Shown: positions 45,336-56,134 of the stretch, piece after piece
Position numbering within the stretch: position 1 is the stretch's first letter
How the letters are laid out: the number at the start of each line of letters is the position of its first letter
Assembly (NCBI GenBank): GCA_003241645.1
Contig: QFOX01000001.1
Location: 1 to 64,000 of the forward strand
Direction: 5' to 3'
DNA: 64,000 bases
Origin: Azospirillum brasilense
Lineage (GTDB): Bacteria; Pseudomonadota; Alphaproteobacteria; Rickettsiales; UBA3002
The notes under the pieces: model-generated
The model's database searches: none
Told to the model about the DNA's origin: nothing
The model's input: only the letters and a program-made list of their open reading frames with translations
Program-made: the position numbers and the translations under genes

Positions 45336-46199
45336 CTAGAAGGCGTTGGTGAAGAACAGGTTGCAGCGAATGCTGCTGTCATTCAGCGCATAGCTGGCGG
45401 CGAGGTTGGTGTTCACCGTATTGCCGTCATCGGCCACGGCGCAGGTGCTGAAGAACTGGGCGATGACACGGCCGCGCGCGGGTTTGCCATCATCGAATTT
45501 CGTATCGAGGTTCCATGCCTCTTCCGGCTTGAGCAGGCGGGCATTGGGCCAGTTATCGCCGGTCGTGGCGCCAATGAACAGCGCCGTACCGTAATTGATA
45601 CCCTGATAGGATTCGGCGCTGTTGGAACCCGTGGTGCCCCAATACCAGAGATACCATGCGCCATTACCGATGCGTGATTTGGGGTATTGTTCACCTGCGC
45701 GACCGGAGGCGCTGTTCAGCGCCCCGGTAATGCCGGTGTAGTTGCCTTCAATCAGCCCGGCGAGGGCCAGCTGCCGCCATGACTGGAATGTTTCCGACGG
45801 GGTGCTGGCCGCCGCATTGTTCAGGATGCCATCGCCATTGCCATCGCACACGCCGGGGGTGCTGGCGGTGGCGATGCCCGCGTTGCTCGCGCAGGTGCCA
45901 TCGGCGATCTGCCGGCCCCAGAAGCGCGTGCCGTCGCGGAAATCACCGGGGTAGGCAAAATATTTGTCGCGGAACGTGTTGATCGCGGTGCTGTAGCGCG
46001 CATATTCGGTGTTCACTGCACGCAGTTCCGCTGCGCGGATGAGGCTCTGGCCACCAAGGATACCGCCCGTGAGCAGGCCAAGGATGACCAGCACGATGCT
46101 TAATTCAACGAGCGAAAAGGCTCGTTGAAGCTGGATCCCCGCCTTCGCGGGGACGCCGCTTCGCTTCGGCTCAACGAGGGAGAACGCGTTACGCTGCAT
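45336..46199 (-). CDS. Prepilin-like protein with insertion in its leader, paralogue 4 of 7
   Basis: 287 residues. The N-terminus reads MQRNAFSLVEPKRSG, then VPAKAGIQLQRAFSLVELS, so FSLVE occurs twice, at residues 6-10 and 28-32, separated by the translation of a palindromic repeat. If Ala27-Phe28 is the cleavage site, the leader is 27 residues against 4-10 in the others; cleavage after Ala5 would leave a broken helix. The body is normal: FRDKYFAYPGDF, C...GVCDGNGDGIL loop, [31 protein letters not shown]-terminal cysteine pair and NAF end. Confidence 0.85.
   Translation of the reverse strand: MQRNAFSLVEPKRSGVPAKAGIQLQRAFSLVELSIVLVILGLLTGGILGGQSLIRAAELRAVNTEYARYSTAINTFRDKYFAYPGDFRDGTRFWGRQIADGTCASNAGIATASTPGVCDGNGDGILNNAAASTPSETFQSWRQLALAGLIEGNYTGITGALNSASGRAGEQYPKSRIGNGAWYLWYWGTTGSNSAESYQGINYGTALFIGATTGDNWPNARLLKPEEAWNLDTKFDDGKPARGRVIAQFFSTCAVADDGNTVNTNLAASYALNDSSIRCNLFFTNAF
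46131..46157. repeat. Family A palindromic repeat, in frame inside a prepilin leader
   Basis: GATCCCCGCCTTCGCGGGGA (46134-46153) with its flanks equals one arm of the 21126-21185 element. It sits between direct repeats of the gene's own 5' end: TCAACGAGCGAAAAGGC (46105-46121) and TCAACGAGGGAGAACGC (46171-46187), exactly 66 bases apart. The added 22 codons contain no stop. Confidence 0.85.
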
Positions 46200-46213
46200 T
46201 GCAACAGTATAAT

Positions 46214-47455
46214 CTATGCGTGTTTCTTAATCCAGTTCGTAATCACCGGGCGGATCATTTCGCGGTATTTGCGGCCGTTGAAAATGCCGTAATGGCCAAC
46301 GCCGGCCGCCATCATGTATTTCTTTTTGGATTCCGGCAGTTGCGGCGTGATCTCAAGCGCGGCACGGGTCTGGCCGAGGCCGGAAATATCGTCCAGCTCA
46401 CCCTCGATGCAGAGGATCGCCGTCTGCGTGATCTTCTTCGGCTGCACGCGTTCGTCGTAATGGAACAGTTTCCCATCCGGCAGGGAGTGTTTATGGAACA
46501 CTTCCTCGATCGTCTGCAGGTAGAATTCGGCGGTCAGGTCGGCCACCGAGAGGTATTCGTTGTAGAAGCTGCGATGCGCCGCGGCCGATTCACCGTCGCC
46601 CTGCGTGATGTGGCGGAACAGGTTGATATGCGCGTCGGCATGGCGTTCGAAATTCATGCTCATGAAGCCCGCCAGCTGCAGGAAGCCGGGATAGACGCGT
46701 CGCATGAAGCCGCCATAATTCATGGGCACGCGGGTGATGACGTTCTGCTCATACCATTCGATGCTGTGCTGCTTGGCGAATTCGTTCACCTTGGTGGGGG
46801 CTTTGCGCGTATCCACCGGGCCGCCCATCAGCGTCATGGTCTTGGGCGTGCAGGGGTCGTTCTGCTCGTTCATGATCGACACGGCCGCCAGCAGCGGCAC
46901 CGAAGGCTGGCACACCGCCATGGTGTGGCAATCCGGGCCGATATGGCGAATGAATTCCAGCACGTAATCGATATAGCTGTTCAGATCGAACGTGCCTTTG
47001 TAAAGCGGCACGTCGCGCGCATCCAGCCAGTCGGTGATGTACACGTCGTGGTGGGGCAGCATGGCTTCCACCGTGCCGCGCAGCAGGGTGGCGTGGTGGC
47101 CCGACATGGGTGCGACGATGAGCAGTTTTTCCTGCGCATGCGTGCCACTGCGCACGAAACGGCGCAGGCGGCAGAAGGGCTTCTCGAGCACGACTTCGTC
47201 CCACACATCCACATGTTTCCCGTCGATAACGGTGTGGCGCAGGCCGAAATCCGGCTTGGGGTAGCTTTGCGTAATGCGCTCGACCAGTTCGCCTGCCGCG
47301 GCCATGGAGCGGCCCGCGGCGGTGTAGGAAAGCGGCGAGAGCGGGTGGCTGAACATGTTCTTGGTCATGTTGGCCATGATGCGCACGGGGGCGAGGCCAG
47401 CGCTGTGCATTTCTTTGAGCGAGTATAGCCCGGCATTTTCAAACAAGGGTGCCAT
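46214..47455 (-). CDS. phaZ: Intracellular polyhydroxyalkanoate depolymerase
   Basis: 413 residues. Its domain is the PHB_depo_C/PhaZ alpha/beta hydrolase: LLIVAPMSGHHATLLRGTVE, DVYITDWLDARDVP, and TMAVCQPSVPLLAAVS with Cys as the nucleophile in AVCQPS. Asp is in the acid position of LCIEGELDDISGLGQT, and His is in MAAGVGHYGIFNGRKYRE. It hydrolyses stored PHB in the cytoplasm. The start at 47455 (AAGGA upstream) fits the family. It pairs functionally with the phasin at 12.7 kb. Confidence 0.92.
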   Translation of the reverse strand: MAPLFENAGLYSLKEMHSAGLAPVRIMANMTKNMFSHPLSPLSYTAAGRSMAAAGELVERITQSYPKPDFGLRHTVIDGKHVDVWDEVVLEKPFCRLRRFVRSGTHAQEKLLIVAPMSGHHATLLRGTVEAMLPHHDVYITDWLDARDVPLYKGTFDLNSYIDYVLEFIRHIGPDCHTMAVCQPSVPLLAAVSIMNEQNDPCTPKTMTLMGGPVDTRKAPTKVNEFAKQHSIEWYEQNVITRVPMNYGGFMRRVYPGFLQLAGFMSMNFERHADAHINLFRHITQGDGESAAAHRSFYNEYLSVADLTAEFYLQTIEEVFHKHSLPDGKLFHYDERVQPKKITQTAILCIEGELDDISGLGQTRAALEITPQLPESKKKYMMAAGVGHYGIFNGRKYREMIRPVITNWIKKHA

Positions 47456-47463
47456 AGGGTCCT

Positions 47464-47580
47464 TCAGTGGTTCGATCGTTTCTTGGCGGCCAGTGTGGCC
47501 GCATGGGCCTGACCTGAGATCAGGATAACAGGCAAGACTGAACAAAGGGTTAAGGCGATAACGCCAAGCATGGTGTTCAT
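47464..47580 (-). CDS. Possible short exported peptide upstream of phaZ, 38 aa
   Basis: The minus-strand frame reads MNTMLGVIALTLCSVLPVIL and then ISGQAHAATLAAKKRSNH. It looks like a signal peptide with an AHA-A cleavage site and a 12-residue basic remainder. Its stop lies 8 bases before the phaZ start, with the phaZ Shine-Dalgarno overlapping it. The ribosome-binding site of the peptide itself is weak, so coding status is uncertain. Confidence 0.35.
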   Translation of the reverse strand: MNTMLGVIALTLCSVLPVILISGQAHAATLAAKKRSNH

Positions 47581-47629
47581 GGGCCAAGCCATACCACAAC
47601 GGGTGGTTTGTGCATAGCAATAACGTGCC

Positions 47630-48823
47630 TTAGGCCGTTAAGGGACGCATATGGAATGCCGTGGTAAAAATCAGCAACAGGCAAAGCGGCGCGACCGGTA
47701 GAAATACGCCGTTAAGTGGCATCACCCACACCGGCAGCAGCAGGCCCGCGGCGAACAGCGCGATCTGCCCGCGCGGGGTGGCGGTGGTGCTGTGCGCGAA
47801 CCATGCCAGCAGTGCGGCGGTGAGCACGCCCGCGTCGTAATTGAACGCATAGGGCGTGACCAGCAGGCTGGCGCTGCCCAGCAGCAGGGCGCGCGGCAGC
47901 AGCGCCGTGTGGCGGCGGAAGCCCCACGCGCAGGCAAGCATGACGAGCAGCGACAGCACAAGCTGCACGCCCATGGCCAGCGTGAAGGGCAGCTGCAGCA
48001 GCCGAAGCGACGTGAAGGGGCTCAGCATCATCAGCTGGAAATTGCGCAGCATGCCCTGCTCGGGCGTGGCGGCGGCAAAATGCATATGCACCGGGCCTGC
48101 ATGCTGCAGGTAGAGCTGCCATGCCTCGACGCCATGCACCGCCAGCGACGCGCCCGCGCAAGCCAGCACCGTGACGGTGGCGGCGGCAAAACTGCGCCAT
48201 GCGCCCAGCCCCAGCAGGATAGCGGGCCAGAGCAGCCCGAAATGCGGCTTGATGCAGAGCAGCCCAATGAGCACGCCCGCCAGCCATGGGCGGCGTGGCA
48301 AGGTCAGCAGCGCGCCCAGCGACAGCACGGCGGTGAGGAAGCCATTCTGCCCATAGGTGAGGTTGACCAGCACGAACGGGCTCGCGCCCAGGCAGAGGAT
48401 GGGCAGCAGTGACTGTGTTCGCGGCATAAGCGGGCGCGAAACAAGCAGGTAGGCCGCAAGCCCGCCCACGCTCCACACCGCCAGCGCCAGCCCATAGGGC
48501 AACCACGCGAAGGGCGCATAGAAGAACAGGTCATATAGTGGGTATGACCAGTTGCGCGTGGCCAGCGGCGTGTCGAACCACGGGCGGATGGTGGCCATGT
48601 AGCGGCCAATATCGAACAATGCGGTGATGTCCTGCGCGGCGACGCGGGGCGCGGCCCACACGTTGAAGAAATCCGCGCCGATGGGCTTCAGGAATTCCTG
48701 AAGCGGGTTGCGCGCCAGCTGCCAGATGGCCAGCACGCTGAGCAGCAGCCCCGCATAGCTGATCCATGGCAGGCAGGCGCGCGGGTGCCAGCGCGTGGTG
48801 CTAGCCACGTTTTTCTTTGTCAC
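47630..48823 (-). CDS. Glycosyltransferase 87 family (DUF2029) membrane protein
   Basis: 397 residues with about 9-10 membrane helices. The N-terminal periplasmic loop carries an acidic motif (IGADFFNVWAAPRVAAQD). LYDLFFYAPFAWLPYGLA and NLTYGQNGFLTAVLSLGALL follow; the last is typical of GT87 polyprenyl-phosphate-mannose-dependent transferases. The substrate is unknown. The start overlaps the end of the decarboxylase gene by 23 bases (start 48823, other stop 48801); a later start is possible. Confidence 0.8.
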   Translation of the reverse strand: MTKKNVASTTRWHPRACLPWISYAGLLLSVLAIWQLARNPLQEFLKPIGADFFNVWAAPRVAAQDITALFDIGRYMATIRPWFDTPLATRNWSYPLYDLFFYAPFAWLPYGLALAVWSVGGLAAYLLVSRPLMPRTQSLLPILCLGASPFVLVNLTYGQNGFLTAVLSLGALLTLPRRPWLAGVLIGLLCIKPHFGLLWPAILLGLGAWRSFAAATVTVLACAGASLAVHGVEAWQLYLQHAGPVHMHFAAATPEQGMLRNFQLMMLSPFTSLRLLQLPFTLAMGVQLVLSLLVMLACAWGFRRHTALLPRALLLGSASLLVTPYAFNYDAGVLTAALLAWFAHSTTATPRGQIALFAAGLLLPVWVMPLNGVFLPVAPLCLLLIFTTAFHMRPLTA

Positions 48824-50453
48824 GCAGTTTGCCCAGTTCTTCGCCCATGCGCTTCAGGCTGGGCGAGCAATCGTCGCGCGGGATGATGACCTCGATCAGC
48901 GTGAAGGCATCGCTATTGCGTGCCGCGCCGATGGCCTCTTCCAGCGCGCCGAGCGTTTCGACCTTGAAGGACTGGCCGCGGCCCAGCAGCTCCACCAGCT
49001 TGGTGTAGTTCCATTGCAGGATCTCGTTGAAGGGCCCATCAAGGATGTGGCGCTGCGTGCCGTAGCCGTCGTTGTTCAGCACGAACACGATGGGGTTCAT
49101 GCCGAATTTCGCGGCGGTGGAAAGCTCGATGCCGGTCATCTGGAACGCGCCGTCGCCGACGATGGCGAACACGCGCTCGTTCTTCTGCGCGGCCATCACG
49201 CCAATGGCGGCGGGCACGGCGAAGCCCATGCTGAGGTAATAGGCGTCGGACAGGAAGTTCGAGGGCTTCTTGGTGCGCAGGCGCATGGCACCCAGCAGCG
49301 CGTCGCCGGTGTCGCACACGACCGTGTCGTTCGCGCCCACATGCAGGCCGATGACGCGGAAGAACTGCTCGATGCTGACCGGCTGGTGTTTCTCATCGGC
49401 GCTCAGCGGTTGCGGCTCCGGCGGCGGTGCGGGAATGGCCGGGGTGGCGCGCGCGGAGATGGGCGCGTGGTTCAGCTGCTCCAGCAGTTCCTTGAACAGC
49501 ACGTTCTCGTAGGTGCGGTAGCCGATGCGGGTTTTCTCGGTGGTCGCCAGAATGGTGTTCTTGCGGTTGATCTTGGCGGTGTTCATGCCAAGGAACACGT
49601 CCGTAATGAAGGCGCCCAGCATGATCAGGCAGTCCGAGCTTTCCACGTAGCGCTGCACGTCCTTGTCGGAGAGCGAGCCGGAATAGACCCCGATGAAGAG
49701 CGGGTGCGTTTCCGCGATGATGGATTTCGACAGCAGCGTGGAGGCGACCGGAATGTTGAATTTGGAGGCCAGCGCGAGCGCAAGGTCGGTCAGCCCATGG
49801 CGGTGCAGTTCCACATCGGCGATGATGACGGGCTGCTTCGCCGCGTTGATCATGGCGACGGCGTCTTCCACCATGGCGGCGAGGTTCTCCGCGTCGCTGG
49901 TGGCCACGGGTTTGTTCGCCAGCACGGGCGGCTTGATGGGCATGTCCACCACGTCATACGGGATCTCGATATAGCCGGGGCGGCACTGCTCCAGCACGGC
50001 TTCCACCACGCGGATGATCTCGCTCGCGGCGATCTCCGGATCGGTGAGCACGGCGGTGGCGCAGGTGACTTCCTCGTAGATGCGGCGCTGCGTGTCGAAG
50101 GTGCGCACCTTGTGGTGCAGCAGGCCGTCGGCCTTGCGGTCCTCGGGCGAGGGGCCGCCGGAGATGACGAGCAGCGGCGATTTCTCGGCATAGGCGCAGG
50201 CCACCGAATTCAGCATGTTCAGCCCGCCCACGCAGTAGGTCACCATAGCCACGCCAAGGCCGTGCACGCGGGCATACCCATCGGCCGCAAAGCCCACGCT
50301 GGGCTCATGCGTCAGCGTGATGATGTCGAGCGAGGATTCCTGAAGTTTGCGGAAGCTGGGCAGCGCGAAATCGCCCGGCAGGCCGAACACGTGGGTCACG
50401 CCTTTGCTGGCGAGGTAATCGAACAGGAAGGAACCGACGGTAAGCTGGGTCAT
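48801..50453 (-). CDS. TPP-dependent decarboxylase (pyruvate/indolepyruvate decarboxylase-like)
   Basis: 550 residues of the PDC/IPDC family. The N-terminal TPP PYR domain has FGLPGDFALPSF and the catalytic Glu in THEPSVGFAADGYAR. A central domain follows, and the C-terminal PP domain has the TPP-Mg motif GDGAFQMTGIEL...NNDGYGTQR. It decarboxylates a 2-oxo acid to an aldehyde; pyruvate, indolepyruvate and phenylpyruvate cannot be separated by eye. The ATG at 50453 is preferred; a TTG at 50486 with AAAGGA is an alternative. An Ala/Pro linker near residues 340-360 is unusual. Confidence 0.88.
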   Translation of the reverse strand: MTQLTVGSFLFDYLASKGVTHVFGLPGDFALPSFRKLQESSLDIITLTHEPSVGFAADGYARVHGLGVAMVTYCVGGLNMLNSVACAYAEKSPLLVISGGPSPEDRKADGLLHHKVRTFDTQRRIYEEVTCATAVLTDPEIAASEIIRVVEAVLEQCRPGYIEIPYDVVDMPIKPPVLANKPVATSDAENLAAMVEDAVAMINAAKQPVIIADVELHRHGLTDLALALASKFNIPVASTLLSKSIIAETHPLFIGVYSGSLSDKDVQRYVESSDCLIMLGAFITDVFLGMNTAKINRKNTILATTEKTRIGYRTYENVLFKELLEQLNHAPISARATPAIPAPPPEPQPLSADEKHQPVSIEQFFRVIGLHVGANDTVVCDTGDALLGAMRLRTKKPSNFLSDAYYLSMGFAVPAAIGVMAAQKNERVFAIVGDGAFQMTGIELSTAAKFGMNPIVFVLNNDGYGTQRHILDGPFNEILQWNYTKLVELLGRGQSFKVETLGALEEAIGAARNSDAFTLIEVIIPRDDCSPSLKRMGEELGKLRDKEKRG

Positions 50454-50529
50454 GGAGGCAAGCAAAAGAAAACCGTCGCTTAACAATCCTTTGCTAGTTT
50501 AGTGGGCAGAAGTGGTTTTTAATGTGCCC

Positions 50530-51309
50530 ATGCATTCCGCCAACAGTTCAGGTACCGCATTCTCACTGGTGGAACTCTCCATCGTGCTGGTCATCCTCGG
50601 CCTGCTCACGGGCGGTATCCTTGGCGGGCAGTCGCTCATCCGCGCCGCGGAAATGCGTGGCCTGAGCACCGATTATCAAAAATACATGACGGCGATCTAT
50701 TCCTTCCGCGATAAGTATTTTGCCCTGCCCGGCGACATGGCCATGGCCACGAAATTCTGGCCTGCCGCTGATGGGTCCACGGGGAGCACTGCTGGTTGCA
50801 TGACCCAGACATCCACCAGTGCGACCTGTAACGGCAATGGTGATGGGCAGATCGCCACTTCTACGGCCAGCTACGAACCATGGCGCATTCCGCAGCATCT
50901 GGCGCTCTCCGGGCTCATCGAGGGGGCCTATCCGGGTTGGGCGACGACCCCCACACCGGGCGTTGTTGCCCCGCGCATGAAGGTCGACGCTACGGCGGTC
51001 GTGTTCGTTGAATATGGTGCAATAGCGGGCACGACCCAGTATTTCGCGATGCCTGCCGGACATAACGGTTCGATATTCACGCTAACGGCGCCCTATACCT
51101 TCCTTACGCCGCAGGAGGCATGGAACGTGGATACGAAAATGGATGATGGACGGCCAAGTCAAGGCAAGGTCTGGGGATACAAAGGCACAACCGCGCAGCC
51201 CTGCACCGACCGGGCGAATCAGGCTGCTGGCGCAGCAGATGCCGCGGCAGTGTATAATCTTTCGCATACGGGCAAAGCCTGCTATGTTGATTTCCCTAGC
51301 GCTTTCTAA
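50530..51309 (+). CDS. Prepilin-like protein, paralogue 5 of 7
   Basis: 259 residues with leader MHSANSSGTA before [19 protein letters not shown]. The family motifs are IYSFRDKYFALPGDMAMATKFW, the C-M-T...ATCNGNGDGQI loop, HLALSGLIEGAYPG and WNVDTKMDDGRPSQGKV; the C-terminal pair is in QPCTDRANQ and KACYVDF. GTG starts at 50512 and 50524 are possible. It is the first of three tandem paralogues, with a 14-base gap to the next. Confidence 0.85.
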   Translation: MHSANSSGTAFSLVELSIVLVILGLLTGGILGGQSLIRAAEMRGLSTDYQKYMTAIYSFRDKYFALPGDMAMATKFWPAADGSTGSTAGCMTQTSTSATCNGNGDGQIATSTASYEPWRIPQHLALSGLIEGAYPGWATTPTPGVVAPRMKVDATAVVFVEYGAIAGTTQYFAMPAGHNGSIFTLTAPYTFLTPQEAWNVDTKMDDGRPSQGKVWGYKGTTAQPCTDRANQAAGAADAAAVYNLSHTGKACYVDFPSAF

Positions 51310-51323
51310 CCCCGGAACGATAG

Positions 51324-52121
51324 ATGAACGCACACCATACCCGCCCTCTTGGTTTCTCACTGGTGGAGCTTTCCATCGTGCTGGTCATCCTCGGGCTGCT
51401 CACGGGTGGTATCCTTGGCGGGCAGGCGCTCATTCGTGCGGCGGAAATACGCAGCCTCACCAGTGATTTCAGCAAATACCAGGCCGTGGTGATGACCTTC
51501 CGCGACAAATATTTCGCGATCCCCGGCGATATGAGCAACGCGATCACGTTCTGGGGCAAGGCGGCGGGTAATGGCGTGAATGGCGCCTGTGCAGATTTTG
51601 TCAGCACCAGCCCCGCCACCTGTAACGGCAATGGCGATGGCCAGATCTTCAGCAATGGCACGGCGGGGAAGGTCATTTATGAAGAACTCCGCTTCTGGCA
51701 GCATCTGGCGAATGCCGGGCTGATCGAGGGCAGTTACACCGGCACCTACACCGCCACTTCCGGCGGGTATACGGCCGGGGTCAATGTGCCACCGACCAAA
51801 ATGGACAAGATCAGCGTTTCCACCTGGTGGTATGGTGCCACCGCGGCGGATGCGACGAACTTTGCCTATCCGGGAGGAAACGCGTACGAACTCTACAGTG
51901 CCAGCGGCAATGTGTTCGATACGTTCCGCCCGGAAGAAGCATGGAACATCGATACCAAACTGGACGATGGCATGCCGGGAACGGGTAAGATCATTTCGAA
52001 TAAGGGAAACACGACCTATCCCTGCACCGACAGGGCGAACGTGGTGGCCGATGCGGGCGCGGCCTATCGCCTTAGCAGTACCAGCAAGATCTGTACGCTC
52101 TCGATCGCCAACGCCTTCTAG
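51324..52121 (+). CDS. Prepilin-like protein, paralogue 6 of 7
   Basis: 265 residues; leader MNAHHTRPLG with the classical Gly before [19 protein letters not shown]. The body has [23 protein letters not shown], the GACADFVSTSPATCNGNGDG loop, FWQHLANAGLIEGSYTG, and WNIDTKLDDGMPGTGK. The C-terminal pair is in YPCTDRANV and KICTLSIANAF. Its PCTDRAN segment is shared with paralogue 5, suggesting recent duplication or gene conversion. Confidence 0.86.
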   Translation: MNAHHTRPLGFSLVELSIVLVILGLLTGGILGGQALIRAAEIRSLTSDFSKYQAVVMTFRDKYFAIPGDMSNAITFWGKAAGNGVNGACADFVSTSPATCNGNGDGQIFSNGTAGKVIYEELRFWQHLANAGLIEGSYTGTYTATSGGYTAGVNVPPTKMDKISVSTWWYGATAADATNFAYPGGNAYELYSASGNVFDTFRPEEAWNIDTKLDDGMPGTGKIISNKGNTTYPCTDRANVVADAGAAYRLSSTSKICTLSIANAF

Positions 52122-52215
52122 CGCTTCGTGCAAACGGGGTTTTGCATTATGCGTTGAAAAGCCTTAGAATGCTGCAATGCGAGATGAACGACCGATTCCA
52201 GCACAGAGGGTGAGC

Positions 52216-53030
52216 ATGCCACACAAAACGGCAGATGCTGGCGGATTCTCACTGGTGGAGCTTTCCATCGTGCTGGTCATCCTTGGGCTGCTCACGGGTG
52301 GTATCCTTGGCGGGCAGGCGCTCATCCGTGCGGCCGAGTTGCGCGCCGTGCCGACGGAATTATCGCGCTACCAGACGGCGTCGCAGACCTTCCGCGACAA
52401 ATATTTTGCCATGCCCGGCGACATGGCCAATGCTACCAGCTTCTGGGGCAAGGATGCCGCGGCCTGCAACGGGCATACGGGTTCGGCAGGCACGCCGGGC
52501 ACCTGCAATGGCGATGGCAATGGGCGTTTGAGTTATGCCGCGGGTGGCTCAGGCGCGACGGGGGAATATTATCAGTTCTGGAAGCAACTGGCGCTCGCCG
52601 GGTTGATCGAGGGAACGTACACGGGCATTGCCGGGCCCAATGGCGGCGGCACCGGTGGCATTGACCATGTGGTGGGCACGAATGCCCCGGCAAGCAAGCT
52701 GGCAACGGCGGGCTGGTCGGTGATCTACGACCCGACGGGCAGCAGTATGTATAACGGCACCATGTACCCGATGGATTATGGCAACGCATTCCAGATCGGC
52801 GCACAGGCGGCCACCACCTATCCGCACAACACCATTATCAAGCCGGAAGAGGCGTGGAACATTGACACGAAAATGGACGATGGCGTGCCGAACCAGGGCA
52901 AGGTGGTGGCATGGTACCATTCGGCCTATCCCTGCACCACGGCCACGGCACCCACCGATACGAACGTGAGCTACAACCTCAGCAACGGCACCAAGCAATG
53001 CTCGTTCCTGTTCCCGAAAGCGATTAGCGG

Positions 53031-53034
<4 letters not shown>
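52216..53034 (+). CDS. Prepilin-like protein, paralogue 7 of 7
   Basis: 272 residues; leader [10 protein letters not shown] then [19 protein letters not shown]. The body has [25 protein letters not shown], the AACNGHTG...[11 protein letters not shown] loop, [34 protein letters not shown], and C-terminal cysteines in YPCTTA and KQCSFLF. The start at 52216 has AGAGGG upstream; an earlier ATG at 52177 would give a longer, atypical leader. The stop overlaps the convergent uvrB end by 4 bases. Confidence 0.85.
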
Positions 53035-55133
<2,099 letters not shown>

Positions 55134-55176
55134 GCGCTCAATATAGAGCAGAATTCCGGCAGCGCTAGGGGCAGGC

Positions 55177-56133
55177 CTAACCGCCGGTGACGGCGCCGCC
55201 ACGGCGGGCGAAGCTGACGATCGCCGGCCCAAGCACGATGAGCATGAACGCGGGCATCAGCAGGAAGATCAGCGGCACGGTGAGCAGCACGGGCAGGCGC
55301 GCGGCCTTGCCTTCGGCGATGGACAGGCGCAGCAGGCGGAAATCCTCGGACAGTACACGCAGCGTGTCGGTCAGCGAGGTGCCGAACCGCTCGGACTGGA
55401 TGAGGGCGGCCACCAGCGAGCGGAACGCCACCATGTCGGTGCGTTCGCCAAGGTTGAGCAGCGCGCGTACGCGGTCGTTGATGAGGGCCAGTTCAAGGCG
55501 GGTGCGGTTCAACTCGCCGGTCATTTCCGGGTAGGCGCGGCCAAGCTCGTTGCACACGCGGTTAAGCGCGGCGTCCAGCGCCAGGCCGGATTCCACGCAG
55601 ATCAGCAGCAGGTCGAGCGTGTCCGGGAAGGCGCGCTCGAGCTTTTTCTTGCGATGGTCGATCTTGTTGCGCAGGTACACGCCGGGGCCAAAGAACGCCG
55701 CGAACAGCATGAAGCCGCCGACCGCGTAGCGCAGGATCTTCTGGGTGCCTTCGGCCTCACCGGTCATGTAGACAATGGCCAGCAGCACCAGGATGATGGA
55801 CACCACGCGCTGGAAGAACAGGTAATAGATCGGTCCGTCGGCCGAGAGGATGCCGGCCTGCGCGAATTTGCGTTCCAGTTTGCGGGTCGCCTCGTCCACA
55901 TTCACGCCCATGGCGCGCAGCAGGCCCTGCATGGATTTCGCGCGGGGGCTCAGCTCGCCATCCACGCTGTTGGTCAGGCTGTCATCGGCCATGTCCATGC
56001 TGCGCGAGGTACCATCCGGCGAAATGCGCGCGCGCAGCGATTCGCGGCGTTTCGTGTCGCGGCGCTTCTGGTCCACGAACATGTAGCCGCAGAAGACGAT
56101 GATGGCGACGAGAATGGCGAGGGTGAATTGCAT
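55177..56133 (-). CDS. tadC: Tad pilus assembly protein TadC (type II secretion F domain)
   Basis: 318 residues. An N-terminal membrane helix ([16 protein letters not shown]), a central pair of helices ([31 protein letters not shown]), the GspF-type domain with [22 protein letters not shown] and [19 protein letters not shown], and a C-terminal helix ([20 protein letters not shown]). It forms the inner-membrane platform with TadB. One base separates it from tadB; it is the last gene of the Tad cluster here. Confidence 0.9.
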   Translation of the reverse strand: MQFTLAILVAIIVFCGYMFVDQKRRDTKRRESLRARISPDGTSRSMDMADDSLTNSVDGELSPRAKSMQGLLRAMGVNVDEATRKLERKFAQAGILSADGPIYYLFFQRVVSIILVLLAIVYMTGEAEGTQKILRYAVGGFMLFAAFFGPGVYLRNKIDHRKKKLERAFPDTLDLLLICVESGLALDAALNRVCNELGRAYPEMTGELNRTRLELALINDRVRALLNLGERTDMVAFRSLVAALIQSERFGTSLTDTLRVLSEDFRLLRLSIAEGKAARLPVLLTVPLIFLLMPAFMLIVLGPAIVSFARRGGAVTGG

Positions 56134-56134
56134 G

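Noticed and set aside
48795..50483. 562-codon open frame opposite the TPP-dependent decarboxylase
   Set aside because: Antisense shadow; the decarboxylase reading has complete cofactor motifs.
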